A stretch of 64,000 nt of DNA from Pseudomonadota bacterium (GTDB taxonomy: Bacteria > Desulfobacterota > Desulfobulbia > Desulfobulbales > Desulfocapsaceae), in assembly GCA_023412495.1 (NCBI GenBank), contig JAEYNP010000086.1, positions 36,484 through 100,483 on the forward strand, in the 5' to 3' direction. Position numbers and translations under genes: made by a program. Within the stretch, counting starts at the first letter, position 1; every line of letters begins with the position of its first letter. The notes under the pieces are model-generated. The model was not told where the DNA came from. It saw only the letters and a list, made by a program, of their open reading frames with translations, and made no database searches. Positions 55,902 to 64,000 of this stretch are shown here, one piece after another.

Positions 55902-58900
55902 ATGAAACTCATCCGAAGGTGGTGGTTAATCCTGCCGGTCTTTTTGCTCATACTGGCCAGCAGGACGGTGATGGCAGAATGGGTGCCTATCTATGATCCT
56001 ATCGTGATCACGCAGAAGGCTCCGCTTCAGATGGCTGACGGCTTTATCAAGGTGACGGTTGCGGTGTCGAACACCTCAACCGAAACCAACATCGAGGGGA
56101 AAGTACGGTTGATTTTCACGAAGAGCGTGGCCGGTTTTCCCGCACCGGCGAACGCCCTGGCGGCAGGGGAAGGTGGCAATAATCCGACGCCATATTTCGA
56201 GATAGGCACCCGGCAGGCAGATTTCTTTGAAGCGGGGGAGGTATCGTTTGTCTCCATGTTGTTCAGTATGGAGGCGATCGACACGTTTTTCGCGGCCAAT
56301 CTACTCCCGAGCGAAAACATCTTAGGGACGATACAGACTTACTACACGCTCCATGCGGAGATCAACGACCAGTCTATCCTCACCGAGATATTTCGCAAGA
56401 AGATCTCCAAGACTCCTGAAACGTACAGCGGCGAAGCCCTCATCCAGCCTATGGAGGTGTACGTGAAGGCCAAGAACACAAAGGGGCAGAATTATATTCG
56501 TGATAGCGTGGGAGAACTGGTCGTCTGCTGTGCCGAGGGCGAGGTTTCCGATGCATGCGCGGATTGCACCGCCACTCCCGACAGCGAGTTCGCCATGATC
56601 AAGCCTCTGATCGTCACCTATATCGGCGAAAACGACGATGTCCCGTTCAACAACGTTCCCATGTACGATCCGAATGGGGATGGGGTTGCTGACGAAGGGC
56701 TGAGGTTTGCCCGCGATGTCTACGTGGCCATTTCCCTGGATGATGGTCTCACCTGGAAGGAGAGCAACCTGTCCCGGACCTCGACCAAGTCGTCTTTTTC
56801 CGTTGCCACTGGTGCGGGCGATCTGGCTTACCCGGGCGACTCGGAGTCCCAGGGTCTGATTGTCGGCGGCCATTATGCGCTGGTAACCTGGGTCGATAAA
56901 TACTGTCGCAGCGGCAATCCCTGGGATATGCCCGATGCCGATGACATCTACCATGTCACCGGCTCTCAGAATTCTGTGGACTATCTCGACGTGAAAGGGG
57001 ACGAAGACCCCCGTCCGGACCTCGGGGTCAGGCCCTTCTCTTGCATGTGGGCGGCCAGGGGCGTGCTGGAACTCGATCAGAACAGCCCCAATTACGGCAC
57101 CATTGCTTGGTACAAGCCGGAACAGCTCACCTCAGGCCGCAGGGATGCGATCCACAATTTCGGAGCGGCTATCGAACCGCTCTATGACAGCAACGGTAAT
57201 GCCATGCCGGGCACCGGCGGCTTCGCCATTGCCTGGCAGGAAGATCCGATTGGACTGAAAACCGGCAAGGGCAGAGGCCCCGGGGCAGGCATGACCGGCG
57301 CCTCGGTCAATCATAAGACCGACATTTGGTACAGTTATATCGACTGGGTGGACTTCGCTGCCGTCGATACCGCCTTTGTCCCGAGCGATGGCGGCGATAC
57401 GGCGCTCCCCACGGGCGATTCGGACGGCAATGCCGAATACTTTTGTCCAACCTGTTCCTATGTCTATGACTCCGAAGTTGGCGACCCGGCCAACGGCATC
57501 GCCCCCGGTACCAAGTTCTCCGACTTGCCGGCAGCCTGGGTATGTCCTCTCGACGGCACGCCGAAGAGCGAATTTGTCAAGGATGCGAGGCCGCATGCTC
57601 TGCACCATCTGTCGGCGCCGGTCCCTCTCACCAATAACGCAGTCTGCCGGGATCGGATTCCCGAGCCGGTGTACGGCCACCGGCACGACCCGGCGGTAAC
57701 GGATTGCGACTACTATTACGAAGGCGGGACTACCAACGAGCCGTTGTTGTGGGATGAGTTGCCCAACGACTGGGTGTGCCCCAAATGCGGCAGGCCAAAA
57801 ACCACTTTCTTGGCAACGGCGGAGCTCATCAAATACCGCAACGAAGGCGCCCCGTACTGCGATCAGTTCGCCGCCAACCCGCGGGTGGATCAGGACGGCA
57901 ACTACGCGATCCCCGGTTCGGATGCTGCCAGGGTGGCCTTTTATACTCAGAACGGCCAGTGGAAGGATGCTGCGGGAACGACGCTCTCGACAGATCCCTC
58001 GGGGGCAATAATCCAGGAGGACGGGAAGGCCATGATCAATGGCACCCGTGTCTATTGGAGCGGCCATCCTCTCGACGGTAACACCGGAGCATCTCGACCT
58101 AACCTTGCCCTGACTAGATTCAACACCGAGACCCTGGCCGTGGTGGCGTATGAAGAAACCAAGGGCGTGGGCACCGGCAGCGACAAGGTGGCGGCCGCCA
58201 TGGAACAGAAGGCGCCGTATCCCCTGGTGAAAATGAACGGTGTGTGGGAGGCCGGCGCGACCAACTCCGACTGCCGCAGCTGCCACTATCAGAATGTGGT
58301 GCCGCGCGATCGGGTGATTCCCGTGGACAATGAGGATGTTTGTGTAAAAGGCAAGGGTGGCGTCTGGAAAGCAGGGCAGATAGAAGCCTATTATCCTTAC
58401 ACCGGCTATCCATATATCACCGAGGATCCGGTCGCTGTTTTGCCCAGTGGCGTGTCGACGATCAACCCGATATCGGGAACACCCCATGCCGTCCCCTGCG
58501 TGAAATATGAGGGGGGCAGGAAAATCTACCCGCGAGACTGGGAGCGAAAGGATTCCACTGCCTATTACGATCTCCCGGACCATATGCCGGGGTGGCATCA
58601 GGCGGCCCTCGACTGCACCCACTGCCATCTGCCCTATAACACCAAGGATTCGGACAAGGATGGCGTCATTGATCGGGTCGACCTGTGCCTGGAGACGCCG
58701 GCCGATGAATCGGCCGATACGCTCCAGACCAGCCCAACCTACGGCTGCTCGCTCAGTCAGGACCCGAACGACCTGGACAACAACAAGGGTGAGGTGGACC
58801 GCTACCGGCACGGCAAGAATATCTACTACCACAACTTCAACTTCGCGCTGCCATCAGCCGTTGCCCATGGCGACCAGGTCAACCTGCCAAACAAGTACGG

Positions 58901-60392
58901 TTGGAGCGAGCAGGGCGACAAGTATGAGAATGCCCGCCGGGTCCGCGTCGTCGTCAACGAGGACTACGATCCGGCGAGCGGCGCGGATGTCACGCTTGGC
59001 CTGCTGTACAAGGAGGGCAAGGACGGCCAGGGGGCGCCGGCAGACGCCTTGCTGCGCCTGTTCCGCAATGGTTTCTCGGCAGGGAACATGGATGCGGAGC
59101 CGCTCAATATCAGCTCGTCGACCCCGGCCTGGTTCAAGAACCCCCTGTACGTCGGCACGGAAGACGGCACCGGCGACAACAGCGCCGGCGACGGCAGCGG
59201 CGACCTGATCGGCAACCACAAGACCCCGAACGTGGAAAACTTCTACTGGACGGACGCCAACCTGCACGATGGCAGTGGCTTTTGGCAGGAGGATGGATCA
59301 GGCGACAAGCTCTGGCAGGAAGACGGCTTCACGCCCAAATTGCTGGGGGGCAACCCCTTCGAGAATGTCTTCTCGACCCGGCTGGCCATTCGAGGCAACA
59401 CCATAGTCACCGGCTTCGCCCACTGCGCCAACTGGTCGGCCGGAAAGAAGGCCAAGGACCACTACGATTTTTATGTCCGGGTATCCAAGGACAGCGGTCG
59501 GACCTGGACGTTGCCGGTCAACGTCTCCCGGCTGAAAAATCACGAGGAATCGGTCTCGGATTGCCGAGTCATTCTCACTCCCGAAACTATCGACCAGCCT
59601 TACCCGATAGAACAGGGTTCGCCGGCGGATATATCCATGAACGGGGCGGCAGAGGTCTATGAGGCCGGGGATTTCAATAACCCGAATGTCCTGTTCGTCG
59701 CCGTGGGCACAAAGGAGAATCTGCCGCAGCTCTATCCCAACGAGGACGAGGAGGACGAAATCGAGATATTCAGGGATGTCTTCTATTCCAAGGCGATCAT
59801 TCAGGGCACTGTCGGCGGCGAATATGGCGACCTCGCCATGCTGTTCGAGACCTATTCCAAGGAAAACCCCTTGTGGGTTGAGGGCAGTGCGCCGTATCTC
59901 GACCGAAACGGCTGGCCGACGAACGATGCCAAGGACCCGTACGGTATTCCCAATCAGCCCAACCCGGCCTATCCGAAATACGTCGAGGAGTTCAATTGGA
60001 TGGCCAAGGGGGACGCCAATCAGGGCGATGTGCAGGTGGGCAGCAACCCCTATGGCACCAAGCTGTATACGGTCTGGGAGCAGGAGTTGCCGATCTCCGA
60101 TGTGGATGGCCAGAAGCATTTCCAGGGCAGGGACGTCTGGTTCCGCAGGGTGTCTTACCTGGAGCCGGGGGCGGCCTCAAACGGCGATGTCGATGGCGAC
60201 GGGGACACGGACTGGGACGACGGAACCCTGCTCCACGACAGCATCGGCATGACCGCTTACGATCCGGATTTCCCATGGGCCGGCGATTACGTCTCCGACT
60301 TCCGGATCACCGGCGTCGACTACAGCCGCTGGAAGGTCCAGTTTGCCGAGGGGATGCAAAAGAAGCAGAGAAAACAATGGATTTCCAAATAA
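55902..60392 (+). CDS. Giant secreted protein with Asp-boxes, two incomplete rubredoxin-like units and two haem motifs
   Basis: 1,496 residues with a signal peptide (residues 1-25). Asp-box (BNR) motifs SLDDGLTW (278-285) and SKDSGRTW (1195-1202) suggest sialidase-like beta-propeller sheets. A rubredoxin-like unit has Cys515, Cys518 and Cys548, but Asp551 replaces the fourth Cys (WVCPLDG). A second has Cys602 and CPKC (626, 629), but lacks one N-terminal Cys. Haem motifs CRSCH (791-795) and CTHCH (905-909) follow. Calcium-type repeats are DSDKDGVIDRVD and, near the C terminus, GDVDGDGDTDWDDGTLL, dockerin-like. It is exported, probably to the cell surface or medium. Possibly of the loosely defined 'choice-of-anchor' kind; unconfirmed. 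Confidence 0.85.
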   Translation: MKLIRRWWLILPVFLLILASRTVMAEWVPIYDPIVITQKAPLQMADGFIKVTVAVSNTSTETNIEGKVRLIFTKSVAGFPAPANALAAGEGGNNPTPYFEIGTRQADFFEAGEVSFVSMLFSMEAIDTFFAANLLPSENILGTIQTYYTLHAEINDQSILTEIFRKKISKTPETYSGEALIQPMEVYVKAKNTKGQNYIRDSVGELVVCCAEGEVSDACADCTATPDSEFAMIKPLIVTYIGENDDVPFNNVPMYDPNGDGVADEGLRFARDVYVAISLDDGLTWKESNLSRTSTKSSFSVATGAGDLAYPGDSESQGLIVGGHYALVTWVDKYCRSGNPWDMPDADDIYHVTGSQNSVDYLDVKGDEDPRPDLGVRPFSCMWAARGVLELDQNSPNYGTIAWYKPEQLTSGRRDAIHNFGAAIEPLYDSNGNAMPGTGGFAIAWQEDPIGLKTGKGRGPGAGMTGASVNHKTDIWYSYIDWVDFAAVDTAFVPSDGGDTALPTGDSDGNAEYFCPTCSYVYDSEVGDPANGIAPGTKFSDLPAAWVCPLDGTPKSEFVKDARPHALHHLSAPVPLTNNAVCRDRIPEPVYGHRHDPAVTDCDYYYEGGTTNEPLLWDELPNDWVCPKCGRPKTTFLATAELIKYRNEGAPYCDQFAANPRVDQDGNYAIPGSDAARVAFYTQNGQWKDAAGTTLSTDPSGAIIQEDGKAMINGTRVYWSGHPLDGNTGASRPNLALTRFNTETLAVVAYEETKGVGTGSDKVAAAMEQKAPYPLVKMNGVWEAGATNSDCRSCHYQNVVPRDRVIPVDNEDVCVKGKGGVWKAGQIEAYYPYTGYPYITEDPVAVLPSGVSTINPISGTPHAVPCVKYEGGRKIYPRDWERKDSTAYYDLPDHMPGWHQAALDCTHCHLPYNTKDSDKDGVIDRVDLCLETPADESADTLQTSPTYGCSLSQDPNDLDNNKGEVDRYRHGKNIYYHNFNFALPSAVAHGDQVNLPNKYGWSEQGDKYENARRVRVVVNEDYDPASGADVTLGLLYKEGKDGQGAPADALLRLFRNGFSAGNMDAEPLNISSSTPAWFKNPLYVGTEDGTGDNSAGDGSGDLIGNHKTPNVENFYWTDANLHDGSGFWQEDGSGDKLWQEDGFTPKLLGGNPFENVFSTRLAIRGNTIVTGFAHCANWSAGKKAKDHYDFYVRVSKDSGRTWTLPVNVSRLKNHEESVSDCRVILTPETIDQPYPIEQGSPADISMNGAAEVYEAGDFNNPNVLFVAVGTKENLPQLYPNEDEEDEIEIFRDVFYSKAIIQGTVGGEYGDLAMLFETYSKENPLWVEGSAPYLDRNGWPTNDAKDPYGIPNQPNPAYPKYVEEFNWMAKGDANQGDVQVGSNPYGTKLYTVWEQELPISDVDGQKHFQGRDVWFRRVSYLEPGAASNGDVDGDGDTDWDDGTLLHDSIGMTAYDPDFPWAGDYVSDFRITGVDYSRWKVQFAEGMQKKQRKQWISK

Positions 60393-60468
60393 GTTCTTCA
60401 GGGAAACGGCACCGCCGGTTGCCGTTTCCCTGCCGATCCGACACCCCCACCGGCAAGGGAGGAACGAC

Positions 60469-63400
60469 ATGCATATCATGAAAAGGTCACTGGCGGGCCT
60501 GGGGATTCTTCTGGCTTCGGCGGCAGGGGCGGTCGCCGACGACGGACCCATGTTCCGCAAGAATGTTTCGAACACGCCGGATCTGGAGACAGAGTTTGCT
60601 ACCATCCGCATGCTGCCGCTTTATGTTCCACCGCAGAAATCAGATGGAACGATACTGACGGAAGGTATCGACTACTATAATAAAACGGATGAAACAACAC
60701 CGGTTGATACCCGCATGTTCGTCCGGCCCCTGATCAACCATTACACCGATGGGCCCGTTACGTTTATCGAAGAGGAGGGTTACGGCGGCTTCCCAGGCCA
60801 CGGCAAGCGTGACGCCTACGGCGCAGTCAGCCTCGACGACGGCGCCACCTGGAAACGCACCAACCTCTCAAAATCCGGAGATCTCTCCTCCATCAAAATC
60901 AAGGTGGGGAAAAAATGGGTCCCCTACTATGGCGACGTCGGCCGGACCTTCACCGCCTCGGACGGCAATCAGGTGCTGGTCACCTGGGTCAGCAAATATT
61001 GCGGCAGCGGCAGCCCGGCCTATTCTATGACCGCTACCGAGCAGAGCACACTTGCGACCCACCTCGCCAGCACCGGCACAATAGTCGATGCCGGAGCCTG
61101 TACCGATGGTGATCCCCTGACCCCCTGCCCTTACCTCGAGGACAGCTTCGGTGTCGCTGGATCCCAGGGCGTCCAGAGCGCCGCCGATCTGGCCGAGGAC
61201 GGTTACCCCCTGGTCGGCGACTATCCTTTCTCCTGCGTCTGGGCGGCGCGGGGGGTGATGCTGCCACCGGCAGAGGAAGGAAGGGCCAGCACCTTCACCT
61301 GGTTCAAGGCTGAACGACTGAGTTCCGGCGTGCGCAGCGCCAACCGGCCCGAGGCAGTCTGCGTCAAAGGTGCCGGCTGCGTCGTCACCTGGCAGGAGGA
61401 CCCGGAAGGGATCCGACCCGGCGAGGGTGAGGGCCCCGGCGAGGGTTGGAGCGGCGCTGTCGCCCATCACCAGACCGACACCTGGTACTCCTTTATCGAC
61501 TGGGACGACTTCGGCCTGGTCAGCGGCGATGGGACCTACGGGTCGTTCTACAACACGACCGGGAGTCTCGCTGCATGGGTGGCAGCCAATACCACCGGCA
61601 GCCCCATGGCCGCGGTGCCGATGGCGATCCCGATGCGCCTGACCGACAACGCCATGTGCACGGCCACGGACAGCAAGCCGTACTGCTTCGTCGACTATGA
61701 CGGCAGCGGCACTGCCGATTTCTGCGCCTCCACTGTCCCGGTCGCAATAGTGACTCCCGAGGGACCGACCCAGACCATTCAGATGTGCGTCACCGAGGAC
61801 GGCCGGCTGATGCGCGGCACCACCGCCTCGACCCGGGCCCGGCTCGGTCTGCACGGCTATTCCACCAATACCGGCTGTGCTTTCGACAAGGCCAATCCCG
61901 AGGCCTGCCCAATCGACAGCGCCTGGTTCTACGTAACCTACGAGGAGAACAAGGGCCTGGGCGATATCTGCGACGACGGCTATTGCGAAGACGGGGAGCT
62001 TACCGAGGCCGACAAGCGTGACATGGGCAAGAACGTCTGGTACCACACCTTCGACATGTTCAGACCCGAACTGGTCTCGCAGGGCCTGATGCTCAACCAG
62101 CCGGCAGTCTACCCGGCTGACTGGACCGACCCCACCGGCCTGCTGGAAGCAGCGCCGTTGTCCGGCTTCAATTTCTACGCCTTCACGGCCGACCCGATCT
62201 ACGAATCCCAGGCAGGGATCTTGACCTCCACCCTCTACCAGACCGAGATCGCCCGGCGCCCGAGCGTCATGTCCCAGGACTGGTACGATGCCGGTCCGAG
62301 CGGCCTGGTGGGCTTTCAGCTGTGGAAGCAGGGGATCATCCGCCGCGGCGGTCCGGCCGACATCATGGCCCGGCGGTTCGTGATGCCCACTGCTGCTGAG
62401 CAAGTATGCACGACCGAATACAAGGCATGCACGACCGAACCGGTGTGTACGACAGAAAACGTCTGCACGATAGAAAAGGTGTGCACGGACAATCCTGCCA
62501 ATCCTGCATACGATTACAAGGCCAGTATCTGCAAGAGAAATCCTCTCCTTCCACGATGCTATCCCTATCTCGATAGCGACGGCACTCCGACCCTCGAGCC
62601 GCAAACCTGTGAGGAGCCTGTCGAAATCTGCAAGGATGTGGAGACCTGCAACGACGAGACCTCCTGCGAGACGGTGGCATCCTGCGATGGCTACGAGAAC
62701 TGCGAGGCGATCGAGACCTGCACCGGCGGGGTGGATGACAACGACAACCCCTACGGCTACGACAAGATGGAGTGCGTGAACCCGGACGGCTTGTCCGGCT
62801 GGGCCTTCACCGACGGTTCCAATCCCCGCTACGTCAAGGGGTTGTGCGCCGCCTCGGCGATCAACCTCTCGGGCAACACCGTCATTACCAGCGAAACCTG
62901 CGGCGACGCCGCGAACTGCCTGGCGGTCTTCCCGTTCAACGACTACTTCGACGATCTCGACATGACCGATGCCGAACCGATCTCCAAGATTCTGACCTGG
63001 CAGCAGTACGGAGTGAACAACGGTAAAATACTGACAAGTGCTTGGAGCTTGCATGATAACGTCAACTCCCTCGACGATCAGTCATGGGAAAACCCCTACG
63101 ACATGGCCAAGGGTCACCGCGGCTTCCTCGCCGGCGACATGGTGATGGCGATGTACGGCTGGACCAATAACTGGAAGGCCCTGACCGAGGCCAAGGACAT
63201 CGTCAACCTCTATGTCCGCCGCTCCTTTGACGGCGGCAGGACCTGGACGACGCTGCCGGCCAGCTTTAACCACACCAACGGCATCACCTATAAAGGTGAA
63301 GGCACCACCACCTGCGAGTTCATGGGACCCACGGGGACGGAGACTGAGATCCCGGTCTGTGTGACCTATGCTGCTGGCGAGTTCGAGCAGGCCCGCAACG

Positions 63401-63897
63401 TCTCCCAGCTCCTCGGCTCGAGGGTGACGGTCCTCGACCCGCGCTACACCCCGACCACCCGCACCATCAACGAGGCCTGGGTCTCGACTTCGTCGCTGCC
63501 GGAGGGGTTCACTGCTCCGGTGTATGACGACGATACCCGTGATCCGTCGCGTTTCTTCATGGTCTACGAGACGGGCCACAGCAGCGCCTACGATGCCGGC
63601 GAGGCCCCGCCGCTCGACCTGTTCTACAGCCGGGCGGTGGACTGGGGCGACAACTACATGGTCTGGGCAAACACATTGGAAGAATGTGCGATTTCGGAGG
63701 ACACTCCTGGCTTCTGCAACGAGTTCGACGCCATCGAGGGCAGCCAGTTGCTCGAGTCGGGCGAGGCCTCGGTAATCTGCAGCCCCGGCGGCCAGTTCTT
63801 CTACGCCGTCTGGAACCAGTGGGACTTTGACAAGGATGGCAATGAAATCGGTGCCGACGACTGGTTCCGCCGCATTCTCTTCCTCGATCCACAATAA
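60469..63897 (+). CDS. Giant secreted paralogue with Asp-boxes and hexapeptide cysteine repeats
   Basis: 1,142 residues with a signal peptide. Asp-boxes SLDDGATW (121-128) and SFDGGRTW (919-926). Blocks shared with the upstream protein include VTWVSKYCGSG versus VTWVDKYCRSG, PFSCVWAARGV versus PFSCMWAARGV, and TDTWYSFIDWDDF versus TDIWYSYIDWVDF, so the two are paralogues. It lacks the rubredoxin and haem motifs. Instead, residues 647-751 hold 14 cysteines, mostly in C-x5-C repeats (CTTEPVCTTENVCTIEKVC; CKDVETCNDETSC). AAGGGAGGAA precedes the ATG at 60469, 76 nt after the upstream gene, so they form an operon. Confidence 0.85.
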   Translation: MHIMKRSLAGLGILLASAAGAVADDGPMFRKNVSNTPDLETEFATIRMLPLYVPPQKSDGTILTEGIDYYNKTDETTPVDTRMFVRPLINHYTDGPVTFIEEEGYGGFPGHGKRDAYGAVSLDDGATWKRTNLSKSGDLSSIKIKVGKKWVPYYGDVGRTFTASDGNQVLVTWVSKYCGSGSPAYSMTATEQSTLATHLASTGTIVDAGACTDGDPLTPCPYLEDSFGVAGSQGVQSAADLAEDGYPLVGDYPFSCVWAARGVMLPPAEEGRASTFTWFKAERLSSGVRSANRPEAVCVKGAGCVVTWQEDPEGIRPGEGEGPGEGWSGAVAHHQTDTWYSFIDWDDFGLVSGDGTYGSFYNTTGSLAAWVAANTTGSPMAAVPMAIPMRLTDNAMCTATDSKPYCFVDYDGSGTADFCASTVPVAIVTPEGPTQTIQMCVTEDGRLMRGTTASTRARLGLHGYSTNTGCAFDKANPEACPIDSAWFYVTYEENKGLGDICDDGYCEDGELTEADKRDMGKNVWYHTFDMFRPELVSQGLMLNQPAVYPADWTDPTGLLEAAPLSGFNFYAFTADPIYESQAGILTSTLYQTEIARRPSVMSQDWYDAGPSGLVGFQLWKQGIIRRGGPADIMARRFVMPTAAEQVCTTEYKACTTEPVCTTENVCTIEKVCTDNPANPAYDYKASICKRNPLLPRCYPYLDSDGTPTLEPQTCEEPVEICKDVETCNDETSCETVASCDGYENCEAIETCTGGVDDNDNPYGYDKMECVNPDGLSGWAFTDGSNPRYVKGLCAASAINLSGNTVITSETCGDAANCLAVFPFNDYFDDLDMTDAEPISKILTWQQYGVNNGKILTSAWSLHDNVNSLDDQSWENPYDMAKGHRGFLAGDMVMAMYGWTNNWKALTEAKDIVNLYVRRSFDGGRTWTTLPASFNHTNGITYKGEGTTTCEFMGPTGTETEIPVCVTYAAGEFEQARNVSQLLGSRVTVLDPRYTPTTRTINEAWVSTSSLPEGFTAPVYDDDTRDPSRFFMVYETGHSSAYDAGEAPPLDLFYSRAVDWGDNYMVWANTLEECAISEDTPGFCNEFDAIEGSQLLESGEASVICSPGGQFFYAVWNQWDFDKDGNEIGADDWFRRILFLDPQ

Positions 63898-63967
63898 ACC
63901 AATGACGATGTCGACAACGATGACGATGGTTATCGCTTCAACTAAGCCTGTCAATGGGAGGAAGTAG

Positions 63968-64000
63968 TTGGTGGAAACTTTTTACCAGCCAGCGTCGAGC
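63968..64000 (+). CDS. Start of a further gene, cut by the window edge
   Basis: GGGAGGAAG at 63957-63965 precedes TTG (63968) or GTG (63971), and the frame stays open to the edge (VETFYQPASS). It lies 70 nt after the second exoprotein gene and would be the next gene of that operon. Too short to identify. Confidence 0.35.
   Translation, partial: MVETFYQPASS

Overview
The window looks like the chromosome of a GC-rich anaerobic or microaerobic member of the former Deltaproteobacteria (Desulfobacterota/Desulfuromonadota). The reasons are a napMADGH-type nitrate reductase cluster, AOR-family tungsten/molybdenum oxidoreductase, 2-oxoacid:ferredoxin oxidoreductase, a DsrC-like protein, several multihaem c-type cytochromes and many sigma-54/NtrC regulatory elements. 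Nearly all genes are ordinary chromosomal genes. I saw no rRNA, tRNA, CRISPR array or intact transposase.

Layout. 1-3.2 kb: a leftward sigma-54 response regulator (cut by the window edge) and its haem-motif sensor kinase. 3.2-7.9 kb: a divergent operon napM-napA-napD-napG-napH. It is preceded by two near-identical palindromic sites and a good -24/-12 promoter, so the two-component pair is its likely regulator. 8-11.6 kb: argG, a YrbL-like protein and a membrane protein. 11.9-15.3 kb: iron-dependent alcohol dehydrogenase and an AOR-family oxidoreductase behind a full-consensus sigma-54 promoter. 15.6-18.1 kb: hrpB. 18.1-20.5 kb: a lower-GC patch with a dead Fic gene, repeats like those at insertion-sequence ends, and two unrecognised genes. 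20.5-23.6 kb: acuB/acuC-like pair, a truncated kinase and a Tpx-like lipoprotein. 23.8-27.2 kb: a korDA-(BC fusion) operon. 27.5-37.8 kb: housekeeping and small regulatory genes (cyclase-like/cNMP protein, thioesterases, Usp, thiD, PilZ, YceI, DsrC-like, cobO, folA). 38-43.1 kb: membrane proteins (nfeD/SPFH pair, EamA transporter) and a DnaJ-domain protein. 43.6-49.1 kb: three genes combining TVP38-type membrane proteins, a flavin disulfide oxidoreductase and a phosphodiesterase-EEP fusion. 49.1-64 kb: an octahaem cytochrome gene interrupted by one in-frame TGA, a PAS kinase with a sigma-54 regulator, and two giant secreted proteins.

The most interesting observation is at 49.1-51.5 kb. The cytochrome reading frame is open on both sides of a single TGA. 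The downstream half has no credible start of its own. A 7-bp hairpin with loop AGUU begins 9 nt after the TGA, which fits the published bacterial SECIS spacing and loop rules. It is therefore a candidate selenocysteine-containing multihaem cytochrome. Beside it, two exported proteins of about 1,500 and 1,140 residues carry Asp-box motifs. The first also has two incomplete rubredoxin-like units and two haem motifs; the second has hexapeptide cysteine repeats. Together with the adjacent kinase and sigma-54 activator they may be a regulated, largely undescribed cell-surface redox system; that is inference.

A second theme is sigma-54 control: two NtrC-family activators, a good promoter before nap, a full-consensus one before the alcohol dehydrogenase and a weaker candidate before the giant exoproteins. 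A third is a dispersed intergenic repeat family built of three short modules, found in at least five gaps.
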